Positions 6,915 to 12,503 of a stretch of 15,293 nt of DNA are shown piece after piece; position 1 is the first letter of the stretch, and the number at the start of each line of letters is the position of its first letter. The notes beneath the pieces were generated by a model, which saw only the letters and a program-made list of their open reading frames with translations, ran no database searches and was not told the DNA's origin. The stretch lies in assembly GCA_964605545.1 (NCBI GenBank), contig CAZSCX010000013.1, forward strand, positions 1 to 15,293. The letters are read 5' to 3'. Source of the stretch: DAOTMI01 sp964605545 (GTDB lineage: Bacteria > Patescibacteriota > Microgenomatia > UBA12405). The translations under genes and the position numbers were made by a program.

Positions 6915-7420
6915 TATTTTTCTGAAATAGCTTTAAGGGTTAAAACTAATTGAGTTTGATTATATTTACAAGCATAAAGCAGTCTTTGAAGGGGATTAAT
7001 CAAATCGCCGACCAATTGCGACATAAGAATAGATTTGGATGGTAAGTTTAAGAAAGCTTTTAATTGGTCAACAGTAAGGAGTTTTTCTTCGTAAATGCCG
7101 TATTTGAAACTGGTGATGTCTTTTTCTTTATTAATTCTATCAATTTCTTTTAAAGGAGCGATTTCGTCGTCATAACAGAAAGTGAGAGAAGTTGGTCCGG
7201 TTAGAGGTTGGGGTAATTCGATACCAATTTCTTTTAAGGCACGAGTAATCAAGGTATTTTTAACTACCTCCATTTTACCGCCTGTTTCTTTAACTTTTGC
7301 TCTAAGTTTGGCAATATCTCCAGCATTTAAGCCTTGATATTGGACTAAAGCAACAGATTTAGATTTTTTTAGATTTTCAAGTACTGTTGATACTTTTTCA
7401 ATTTTTTTAATATTTGGCAT
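6914..7420 (-). CDS. rplJ: Ribosomal protein uL10
   Basis: L10 forms the base of the ribosomal stalk, holding L12 dimers and binding 23S rRNA. In many bacteria the L10-L12 complex also represses its own mRNA. The 168-residue product shows the family core: SKSVALVQYQGLNAGDIAKLR (20-40), GGKMEVVKNTLITRAL (47-62), PLTGPTSLTF (72-81), and the C-terminal L12-binding helix. I chose the ATG at 7420; an in-frame ATG at 7459 would add 13 residues but lies inside the leader/terminator structure. No Shine-Dalgarno is close to the start: a terminator U-run lies there instead. It is followed by rplL. Confidence 0.95.
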   Translation of the reverse strand: MPNIKKIEKVSTVLENLKKSKSVALVQYQGLNAGDIAKLRAKVKETGGKMEVVKNTLITRALKEIGIELPQPLTGPTSLTFCYDDEIAPLKEIDRINKEKDITSFKYGIYEEKLLTVDQLKAFLNLPSKSILMSQLVGDLINPLQRLLYACKYNQTQLVLTLKAISEK

Positions 7421-7424
7421 AGTT

Positions 7425-7455
7425 AAAAAAAATCCCCACACCGAAGTAAGGGGAT
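7425..7455 (-). terminator. Attenuator terminator in the rplJ leader
   Basis: On the minus strand, ATCCCC (7455-7450) pairs with GGGGAT (7437-7432). An inner TAC/GTG extension is capped by a C(UUCG)G tetraloop, with one T-T mismatch between the two stems. A run of eight T follows (sharing one base with the stem) and ends 4 nt before the rplJ ATG. It can terminate transcription ahead of the coding region and also hide the ribosome entry site. Confidence 0.85.
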
Positions 7456-7510
7456 ACAATTAAATGTTGTCCTCGGTGGGATTTATTTTTGTACCCACTG
7501 TCTTCGGTAG
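7425..7510 (-). promoter_or_regulatory. L10-type autoregulatory leader of rplJL
   Basis: The transcript has a stem GTGGG/CCCAC (7498-7494 with 7480-7476). It is flanked by CCGAAGACA on one side and CGAGG on the other, an asymmetric G/A-rich internal loop closed by CC/GG. This fits the kink-turn platform of known L10 leaders (an Rfam family). The segment ACCGAAG (7508-7502) is exactly complementary to CTTCGGT (7446-7440) in the loop of the attenuator. L10 binding would keep that segment busy and allow termination; without L10 it could pair downstream and disrupt the terminator. L10-driven attenuation of rplJL is established in Bacillus subtilis; the mechanism here is inferred. Confidence 0.72.
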
Positions 7511-7511
7511 A

Positions 7512-7530
7512 ATGTGATATTATATCACAT
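7512..7530. promoter_or_regulatory. Perfect 19-bp palindrome over the divergent rplJ promoter
   Basis: ATGTGATAT-T-ATATCACAT is a 9-bp perfect inverted repeat around one base. It contains TATAAT on the minus strand (7524-7519), the rplJ -10, and TATTAT on the plus strand (7518-7523), a candidate -10 for the gene starting at 7557. A repressor bound here would block both directions. A weak -35 (TTGCAA, 15-nt spacing) precedes the rplJ -10. Confidence 0.65.
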
Positions 7531-7556
7531 AGAGGTTATTTGCAAGGTAGATGTTT

Positions 7557-8117
7557 ATGAAAATATATTTTGTTGCTTCTCCAACCGTAGTAGCTAAGAA
7601 TGCGGCTTTATTTAAAAGAATCTATCAGATATTAGCCAAGAGAGACAAAATAGTCGACGATTCGGTTTTGAAATGGGCCGAAGAAGGTTTTTGTAATAGT
7701 AGTCCTGGTTATATGAGCGCTGTAGAAAAAGTTAAAAAAGCGGATGTGGTAGTAGCAGAAGTTTCTGGTCATAGTATGTCTATGGGTTTTATTGTAGGAA
7801 AAGCTTTGGAATTAAATAAACCTGTTGTGGCTTTGTACAAAAAGGGAGAACAGAAGCAATTTTTGAAATGGATGAATAATAAAAAATTGATTTTAGCCCC
7901 ATATGACGGTAAAGATATTGCTGGGATAATTGATGAATCACTTAGGAAATCAGAAAAGTTGATGGATGTTAGATTTAATTTTTTTGTAAGTCCTGGTATT
8001 TTGGCTTATTTAGATTGGGTAGCAAACAAGAGAATGATTCCAAGATCAGTATTTTTAAGAAAACTGATCGAAAGGGAGATTAAAAAGGATAAAGAGTATA
8101 AAATAGGTGATGACTAA
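7557..8117 (+). CDS. Deoxyribosyltransferase-fold protein with C-terminal ribbon-helix-helix domain
   Basis: A 186-residue protein of two parts. Residues 1-about 130 match the nucleoside 2-deoxyribosyltransferase/DNPH1 fold: MKIYFVASPT (1-10), ADVVVAEVSGHSMSMGFIVG (62-81) and KPVVALY (88-94). In active DNPH1-type enzymes the catalytic Glu sits in GYELG; here that position is I79 (GFIVG), so hydrolase or transferase activity is doubtful. Residues 138-178 read like a ribbon-helix-helix: strand RFNFFVSP, helix GILAYLDWVANKRM, then IPRSVFLRKLIEREIKK. I infer nucleotide sensing coupled to DNA binding. The start at 7557 is preferred over 7551 because AAGG (7544-7547) is 9 nt upstream. It is divergent from rplJ and overlaps the HAD gene by 8 bp. 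Confidence 0.72.
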   Translation: MKIYFVASPTVVAKNAALFKRIYQILAKRDKIVDDSVLKWAEEGFCNSSPGYMSAVEKVKKADVVVAEVSGHSMSMGFIVGKALELNKPVVALYKKGEQKQFLKWMNNKKLILAPYDGKDIAGIIDESLRKSEKLMDVRFNFFVSPGILAYLDWVANKRMIPRSVFLRKLIEREIKKDKEYKIGDD

Positions 8118-8721
8118 AAAAAAGGTAATGGTTTTTGATTTTGATGGAACTTTGGTTAAGTCGGAATGGTATGTTCGTTTTGTGGCTAAGGATTATTTGA
8201 CTAAAGAAAATTTAAAAGTATTTAATGAAAGTGGTTTTCCAGGTTTATTGGCAAATCATTCCATTTCGTTAGTTAAATTGTTAAGTTTATTGAGAAAGGG
8301 GAGAAATGAATGGATAAATTATTTGGATAAGTTTGAAGTTGTCGAAGAACTAAAGGGAACGTTATTGGAAATGAAAAAGAAAGGATGGATATTGGGTTTG
8401 TTAACATCAAATAAAATGAGAAATGTAAAAGCAGTTTTTGAAAAATATAATTGGGATTTTTTTGATTTTTATTATTCTGGATTGGATATCTTTGGAAAAG
8501 ATAAAGTGATAACAAAAATGCTAAAAAATAAATGTTTTAATAAAGAGGAAGTGATTTATGTGGGGGATGAAATAAGAGATGTCGAGGCATGTAAAAAAAT
8601 TGGAATAAAAATGATAGGAGTAACTTGGGGTTATAATTCCAAAAAGGCTTTGAAAGAAGCTGATTATTTGGTAGATAGACCAACAGATTTTCGAAAATTG
8701 GTTTTGAGTTTGAGCCAATAG
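8110..8721 (+). CDS. HAD-family phosphatase (phosphoglycolate phosphatase-like)
   Basis: A 203-residue haloacid-dehalogenase hydrolase, probably a small-molecule phosphatase. Motif I is FDFDGTLV (9-16; nucleophile D10, acid/base D12), motif II LLTSN (97-101), motif III K130 or K132 in FGKDK, and motif IV GDEIRDVEA (152-160). A helical cap lies at about 17-85. Substrate is not predictable; phosphoglycolate and pyrimidine nucleotides are common for this subclass. The ATG at 8110 is used; a GTG at 8107 would add one residue. It overlaps the preceding gene, suggesting coupled translation and perhaps a shared nucleotide-related role. Its last 58 bp are antisense to the end of the Mur ligase gene. 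Confidence 0.9.
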   Translation: MTKKKVMVFDFDGTLVKSEWYVRFVAKDYLTKENLKVFNESGFPGLLANHSISLVKLLSLLRKGRNEWINYLDKFEVVEELKGTLLEMKKKGWILGLLTSNKMRNVKAVFEKYNWDFFDFYYSGLDIFGKDKVITKMLKNKCFNKEEVIYVGDEIRDVEACKKIGIKMIGVTWGYNSKKALKEADYLVDRPTDFRKLVLSLSQ

Positions 8722-9818
8722 GGGGTTTGACGGCAAAGAAATTTTTGGTCCGATTTGTTTTTGAGTAGGTGTTTTACTAATTCTTCCAGAAAGACTTGAT
8801 TTTGAGAACCTTTAATCAAGATAGTGGCATTTTTGGGAAATGGATAATCAAAAAGTTCCCAATAATATTTATTGACAAGAGGTCCGACACGAATAATAAT
8901 ATCGGCGCACTTTTTGGCAAGAGAAAGTAGTTTTTTGTGCTCTTCTTGCGTGGCAGATCCAAGCTCTCTCATGTCACCCAATATGGCGATACGTGGTTTG
9001 GGAAAGGTGGCAAGATATTTTAAAAATTCTTGGACGGCAAGAGGGGAGGAGTTGTAGGTACTATCGATAATAGTTGAATTATTAATACCTTCAAAAATTC
9101 TAAAACGACCTGGAGGATGAACATAATCTTTAAAATTTGGAGTGACATTGAAGAGCTTGGCAACGATGGTGGCAGTCCCAAAAGTGTCTTTATAGAACTC
9201 AGGCATGTTCTTAATTGTTTTTAATTGTTCTATTTCGATTACCTTTGCGGAGGTATGGATATAGCGTTTTAGGTTCGGATGGACAATAGCATAGCCGTTT
9301 TTGGGGAGGGAGTTGATTAATTTTGCCTTTTCTTTTGCTATGGCCTCAAGACTGGGGAAATTTTGCAAATGAACTGGTGAAAGACTCAAAAATATACCAA
9401 TATCAGGTTTAACTAATGTGAGTAGGTAGTCCATATTCTTTGGTGGTTTGATACTGTCTATACCCATTTCGATTATTATGATGTCATAAAATGACCAGTT
9501 AGCAATCAACATTATTGGTGCTAGTAGTATTATAATTGCCCAATGAATAGGGGAATATCCTTTTAGTTTAAGATTTAAAATACTAAGAGGAATACCTGAC
9601 TCTGAATTGTATCCGGAAATTACCTTAATTTTGTATTTTGGTCTTAAAGTGGTGACGATAGCTTCGATGGTAGAGGTTTTTCCGGCAGATCCGGTGACGC
9701 CAATTATTTTTAATTTTGGATTGAGTAATTTAAGTTTTAAGATTTGAAATTTGGCAAAAAAACGGAGATAGTAAAGGACAAACATGGCCAGGTGTTTTTG
9801 CATAGTGTATTTTAACAT
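8664..9818 (-). CDS. MurF-like Mur ligase with membrane segments
   Basis: A 384-residue ATP-dependent Mur ligase. The P-loop is GVTGSAGKTST (40-50). E117 in IIEMGID and the stretch LSPVHLQNFPSLEAIAKEKAKLI (146-168, with H150 and the probable carbamylated Lys of AKEKAK) follow. The C-terminal domain has DSTYNSSP and RIAILGDMRELG. This pattern is closest to MurF (adds D-Ala-D-Ala to UDP-MurNAc-tripeptide). Two things are odd. The N-terminal UDP-sugar-binding domain is missing, replaced by a short hydrophobic helix (11-26). A second hydrophobic stretch (93-108) sits inside the ATPase domain, so it is probably membrane-attached. The substrate may differ from MurF. The start at 9818 is preceded by GGGGGA from the adjacent repeat. 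Confidence 0.85.
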   Translation of the reverse strand: MLKYTMQKHLAMFVLYYLRFFAKFQILKLKLLNPKLKIIGVTGSAGKTSTIEAIVTTLRPKYKIKVISGYNSESGIPLSILNLKLKGYSPIHWAIIILLAPIMLIANWSFYDIIIIEMGIDSIKPPKNMDYLLTLVKPDIGIFLSLSPVHLQNFPSLEAIAKEKAKLINSLPKNGYAIVHPNLKRYIHTSAKVIEIEQLKTIKNMPEFYKDTFGTATIVAKLFNVTPNFKDYVHPPGRFRIFEGINNSTIIDSTYNSSPLAVQEFLKYLATFPKPRIAILGDMRELGSATQEEHKKLLSLAKKCADIIIRVGPLVNKYYWELFDYPFPKNATILIKGSQNQVFLEELVKHLLKNKSDQKFLCRQTPYWLKLKTNFRKSVGLSTK

Positions 9819-9820
9819 TT

Positions 9821-9955
9821 AAATCCCCCGATTCACTTCGTTCATCTGCCCCCTTTGACGAAAGGGGGCTTAAAATTTTGTTTATTATTACGAGACCCCC
9901 TTTTGTCAAAGGGGGTCATTGAGTCCTCCTATAAGCGGACGAAATGGGGGGATTT
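9821..9955. repeat. Nested palindromic repeat cluster
   Basis: Three inverted repeats are nested. The outer pair is AAATCCCCC (9821-9829) with GGGGGATTT (9947-9955). Inside, 9848-9869 is a 9-bp stem GCCCCCTTT/AAAGGGGGC with loop GACG, and 9894-9917 is a 10-bp stem GACCCCCTTT/AAAGGGGGTC with loop TGTC. The two inner hairpins are near copies of each other. Neither is followed by a U-run on either strand, so they are not typical terminators. The layout looks like a small dispersed non-coding repeat; its left end supplies the GGGGGA just before the Mur ligase start. Much of the 301-nt gap between the Mur ligase and the dCMP deaminase is taken by this cluster. Confidence 0.8.
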
Positions 9956-10034
9956 GAATGAATAGGGAGAACAGACTTTTGCTAGGCTGGATTATATCAT
10001 AAGAAAAAATATTCCCTATTTACTTGAGATAAAT

Positions 10035-10136
10035 ATGATACCAGGGTTGACACCGAATTCGCTTTTACCAAAAGAGGCAAGGGCAGCGGGGATAAGTTTT
10101 CCGGAATTATTGGATTTGATTATTCAGTTTTCTTGA
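10035..10136 (+). CDS. Possible small protein, 33 residues, unknown
   Basis: An ATG-initiated frame of 33 codons starting MIPGLTPNSLLPKEARAAG and ending in a Leu/Ile-rich helix-like tail before TGA. I do not recognise it with certainty. Composition looks protein-like (a Pro/Gly turn followed by an amphipathic helix), but there is no convincing Shine-Dalgarno, only GAG near 10025. An AT-rich TATATC lies about 35 nt upstream. It ends inside the 3' end of the convergent dCMP deaminase gene (17-bp overlap). It could equally be a remnant or chance. The bases from 9956 to 10034 hold only an 8-bp inverted repeat (9961-9968 with 10013-10020). Confidence 0.3.
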   Translation: MIPGLTPNSLLPKEARAAGISFPELLDLIIQFS

Positions 10137-10626
10137 AGAGAATTCCACCGGGTTCGCTGAGGCGATTAGTAGCTTGATCAAGAAGTGATTGGGCGTCCAA
10201 ATCAAAATGAACGAGTTCTACACCTGAAGTTTTGGCTAAATCTTCGATTTGTTCCCGACCGCGAGAGTTGGCATAAAAACCCATGTAGTATATTTTTTTG
10301 ACACCGGAGTTGATCAACATTTTGACACAGCGATAGCAGGGAGTGGCGGTGACATAAGCGGTAGCGTCACGGAGATCTTCCCGGGAAGTGTTAATGATAG
10401 CGTTTTCTTCACTATGGAGAGTCCTTTCACAATGATTTTCAATCATTAAATGGCCGACGTCGTCGCAGTGGGGTTGACCATGGGGAGAGCCGTTGAAACC
10501 GGCACCGGCTAATCTTTTATTTTTAACAATTAAACAGGCAACGCGAAGTCTATCGCAGGTGCCTCTGGTGCTATAAATTAAAGCTAGGGTGAACCAAAAG
10601 TTATCCCAATCAGGTCTGTTTGTCAT
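10120..10626 (-). CDS. Deoxycytidylate (dCMP) deaminase
   Basis: A zinc enzyme that converts dCMP to dUMP, supplying the precursor for dTMP. From the start chosen the protein has 168 residues. It shows RPDWDNFW near the N-terminus, the zinc/catalytic HSEENA (His and Glu at residues 71 and 73), and the second zinc motif PCYRC (Cys 97 and 100). CERTLHSEENAI is typical of the dCMP deaminase branch rather than cytidine or tRNA deaminases. I prefer the ATG at 10626 over 10635: it leaves 7 nt after a perfect TATAAT (10639-10634), and the earlier ATG overlaps that box. It follows rplA by about 20 nt on the same strand. Functionally it pairs with the nrd genes nearby in nucleotide supply. Confidence 0.93.
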   Translation of the reverse strand: MTNRPDWDNFWFTLALIYSTRGTCDRLRVACLIVKNKRLAGAGFNGSPHGQPHCDDVGHLMIENHCERTLHSEENAIINTSREDLRDATAYVTATPCYRCVKMLINSGVKKIYYMGFYANSRGREQIEDLAKTSGVELVHFDLDAQSLLDQATNRLSEPGGILFKKTE

Positions 10627-10633
10627 ATGGTTC

Positions 10634-10639
10634 ATTATA
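10634..10639 (-). promoter_or_regulatory. TATAAT box of the dCMP deaminase gene
   Basis: A perfect minus-strand TATAAT lies in the short gap after rplA, 7 nt before the ATG at 10626. The same 7-nt spacing is seen at secE and manC. It suggests an internal leaderless promoter in addition to read-through from rplA. Confidence 0.5.
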
Positions 10640-10647
10640 CAGAAAAA

Positions 10648-11367
10648 TCATTTCACTTCAACTTTGATAGAAGGGCTCATGGTAGCGCAAATGGCAAGTT
10701 TTTTGATTTTGTTTGGCTTGACCACTTTGATTAATTCGGCAATATTGGCGCTAATTTCTTCAACTGGTTGAGAAGTGAGACCGACAATGATGTGAATTAC
10801 CGGAGCTTTTTTCTCAGTTTTTATTTGTGTTTTAGCTACCGATAATTTTTTTACGGAATCTTCAGGTTTATCGGTTAAGGTGCCGTTTTTTGGATTTGGC
10901 ATCAAACCTTTTGGTCCGAGAGTTTTGGCAAAGGGTAATAGTTTTGGCATGGTAGAGGGTGTGGCAATTAAAATATCAAAATTTATTTTACCGTCTTTAA
11001 TTTCAGCCAAAATAGTATCATTTAGAATGACTATTTTTTTACTGGCAGTTTCAAGATGAGGGAAAACAATATCACCAATATTACCAATGTCAAAAGTATT
11101 GATATGAGCTTCGATTTTTCCGACGAACTTGGAAATTGAAGTTTCTTTAACCAATTTGACGGCATCTTTTAATGGATAATATTTATTAATATCGATTTTT
11201 GCTTTAGCTTCACGATATTTTTTACCTCTAATCTTGGCCTTTTTTTCGGTCTTTTCTACTTTTTCGGTAACGACTTCTTCGGCCTTTTGAACAGTTTCTA
11301 CAACTTGTTCTTCCACCTTTTGGACTGTCTCTTCGACGACTTTGGTGGTTTTGCTTTTTTTGGTCAT
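10648..11367 (-). CDS. rplA: Ribosomal protein uL1 with charged N-terminal extension
   Basis: L1 binds 23S rRNA at the mobile L1 stalk, helping E-site tRNA release, and in many bacteria represses its own operon mRNA. The 239-residue product starts with a Lys/Glu/Val-rich extension (1-46) having an 11-residue periodicity (ETVQK at 13-17 and 24-28), likely a long amphipathic helix. The L1 core begins at about 47 (IRGKKYREA). The signature GPKGLMPNPKNGT is at 151-163. Domain II looks shortened by several tens of residues compared with E. coli-type L1, so the near-normal total length conceals a smaller core. No alternative Met exists near the core. No Shine-Dalgarno. It follows rplK across a 108-nt spacer with a long hairpin. 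Confidence 0.93.
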   Translation of the reverse strand: MTKKSKTTKVVEETVQKVEEQVVETVQKAEEVVTEKVEKTEKKAKIRGKKYREAKAKIDINKYYPLKDAVKLVKETSISKFVGKIEAHINTFDIGNIGDIVFPHLETASKKIVILNDTILAEIKDGKINFDILIATPSTMPKLLPFAKTLGPKGLMPNPKNGTLTDKPEDSVKKLSVAKTQIKTEKKAPVIHIIVGLTSQPVEEISANIAELIKVVKPNKIKKLAICATMSPSIKVEVK

Positions 11368-11391
11368 ATTTTTATAAATTTATAATTTTTG

Positions 11392-11470
11392 AAATTCTTG
11401 ATTACAGTTTTTTAAAAAACGTTCAATGCTGCGCGTTGAAAAATTTTTTAAAAAAGTAATCTGCGAATTT
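11392..11470 (-). repeat. Long intercistronic hairpin, copy 2 (rplK-rplA spacer)
   Basis: Arms: 11392-11397 (AAATTC) with 11465-11470, internal loop TT/TGC, 11400-11405 (GATTAC) with 11456-11461, a 2-nt bulge, then the self-complementary T6A6 blocks 11408-11419 with 11444-11455, and a terminal TTCAA/TTGAA stem (11422-11426 with 11436-11440). The feet are identical over 13 nt to those of copy 1, while the middle of the stem differs in sequence yet still pairs. It begins 5 nt after the rplK stop. No U-run follows it. The tail toward the rplA start also resembles the tail before rplL (AATTATAAATTTA). Confidence 0.82.
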
Positions 11471-11475
11471 CTGTT

Positions 11476-11904
11476 TTAATTATTAATAATCTCAACCCCC
11501 ATAGATCTGGCGGTGCCCATAACAGTATTTTTGGCTGCCTCTAAATCGGTAGTGTTAAGATCCGGCATTTTGGCATTGGCGATTTGTTCGACTTGAGCCA
11601 TGGTTAATTTACCGGCTTTTTCGCGTCCGGTCAAACCAGTGCCTTTTTCGATACCGGCCATTTTTTTGATCATATCGGAAACTGGAGGTTTCTTTAAAAT
11701 AAAATCAAACGAACGATCTTCATAAATGGTGATAATTGCAGGAATAACTGAACCTTTTTGATCTTTGGTTTTTTCGTTGAATTCTTGACAAAAATCCATT
11801 ATTTTAATACCGTGAGGACCCAAAGCGGTACCGACTGGAGGGGCTGGATTGGCAGTTCCGGCCTGAATAGCGAGTTTAACAACGCATTTTATTTTTTTTG
11901 GCAT
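11476..11904 (-). CDS. rplK: Ribosomal protein uL11
   Basis: L11 binds the GTPase-associated centre of 23S rRNA. The 142-residue protein has normal length, with the N-terminal domain motif PAPPVGTALGPHGIKIMDFC (20-39) and the C-terminal rRNA-binding domain containing KKPPVSDMIKKMAG (70-83), TGREKAGKLTMAQVEQIA (92-109) and a GTARSMG-type end. The ATG at 11904 is 2 nt after the nusG stop, so translation is probably coupled; no Shine-Dalgarno is visible. Order secE-nusG-rplK-rplA is the standard bacterial arrangement, but here rplJL does not follow directly. Confidence 0.97.
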   Translation of the reverse strand: MPKKIKCVVKLAIQAGTANPAPPVGTALGPHGIKIMDFCQEFNEKTKDQKGSVIPAIITIYEDRSFDFILKKPPVSDMIKKMAGIEKGTGLTGREKAGKLTMAQVEQIANAKMPDLNTTDLEAAKNTVMGTARSMGVEIINN

Positions 11905-11906
11905 AA

Positions 11907-12503
11907 TTAGATTTCTTTACTAACTTGTAAGAAGTCGAGTTCGACTGGAGTTTCTCTTTCAAAAAAGGAAACTAAAACTCGAATTTTACCTTTTTCTTGG
12001 TCTATACTATCAATAGTACCGATAAAGTCAGCGAAGGGACCATTGGTAATTTTGACGACGTCGCCAATAGAGAAAGGAGTTTGGTATTTAGGTTTATCTT
12101 CTTCGGTTGTTTTAAGAATAGATTCAACTTCCGATTCGGAAATAGGGGATGGTTTATTGTCGATACCGACAAAACCGGTCACTCCTTGGGTGGTACGGAC
12201 AGTAACCCAGGAATCATCGGTGAGAACCATTTGGATAATGACGTAACCAGGAAAGGTTTTTTCTTGAGATTTAACTTTTTGGCCGCGGCGGATAACCATT
12301 TTGGATTGAATAGGAACGACGGCAGTAAAGATTTTATCTTCAAGACCCATGGTTTTTACCCGAGTGATTAAAGCATCAATAACTTTGTATTCATGACCGG
12401 AATAAGTGTTGATGATGTACCAACGAGCTTCTGGGTCAGCTTCTTTGGATGAAAGCTTAAAGATGTATTCTTTTTTATTAGTGATTGTTGATGTATTTGG
12501 CAT
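11907..12503 (-). CDS. nusG: Transcription elongation/termination factor NusG
   Basis: NusG binds RNA polymerase, modulates pausing, and links transcription to Rho or the ribosome. The 198-residue protein has a 25-residue N-terminal extension, the NGN domain starting RWYIINTYSGHEYKV (27-41) with FPGYVIIQM (84-92) and GVTGFVG (107-113), and a C-terminal KOW domain from about 143 (FSIGDVVKITNGPFADFIG). Length is close to the family norm. Its ATG overlaps the secE stop by one base (TAATG), which implies translational coupling. No Shine-Dalgarno is apparent. Confidence 0.97.
   Translation of the reverse strand: MPNTSTITNKKEYIFKLSSKEADPEARWYIINTYSGHEYKVIDALITRVKTMGLEDKIFTAVVPIQSKMVIRRGQKVKSQEKTFPGYVIIQMVLTDDSWVTVRTTQGVTGFVGIDNKPSPISESEVESILKTTEEDKPKYQTPFSIGDVVKITNGPFADFIGTIDSIDQEKGKIRVLVSFFERETPVELDFLQVSKEI

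Noticed and set aside
7421..7459. Upstream rplJ start adding 13 residues
   Set aside because: It would translate the leader attenuator hairpin and is not typical of L10, which begins close to the MPNIKKIEK start.
8872..9057. 61-codon plus-strand frame opposite the Mur ligase
   Set aside because: Antisense to conserved ligase motifs such as the GDMRELG region; no independent support.
9848..9917. The two CCCCCTTT hairpins as intrinsic terminators
   Set aside because: Neither is followed by a run of T on either strand; they resemble repeats.
11997..12371. 124-codon plus-strand frame opposite nusG
   Set aside because: Shadow of the conserved nusG gene; no motif.
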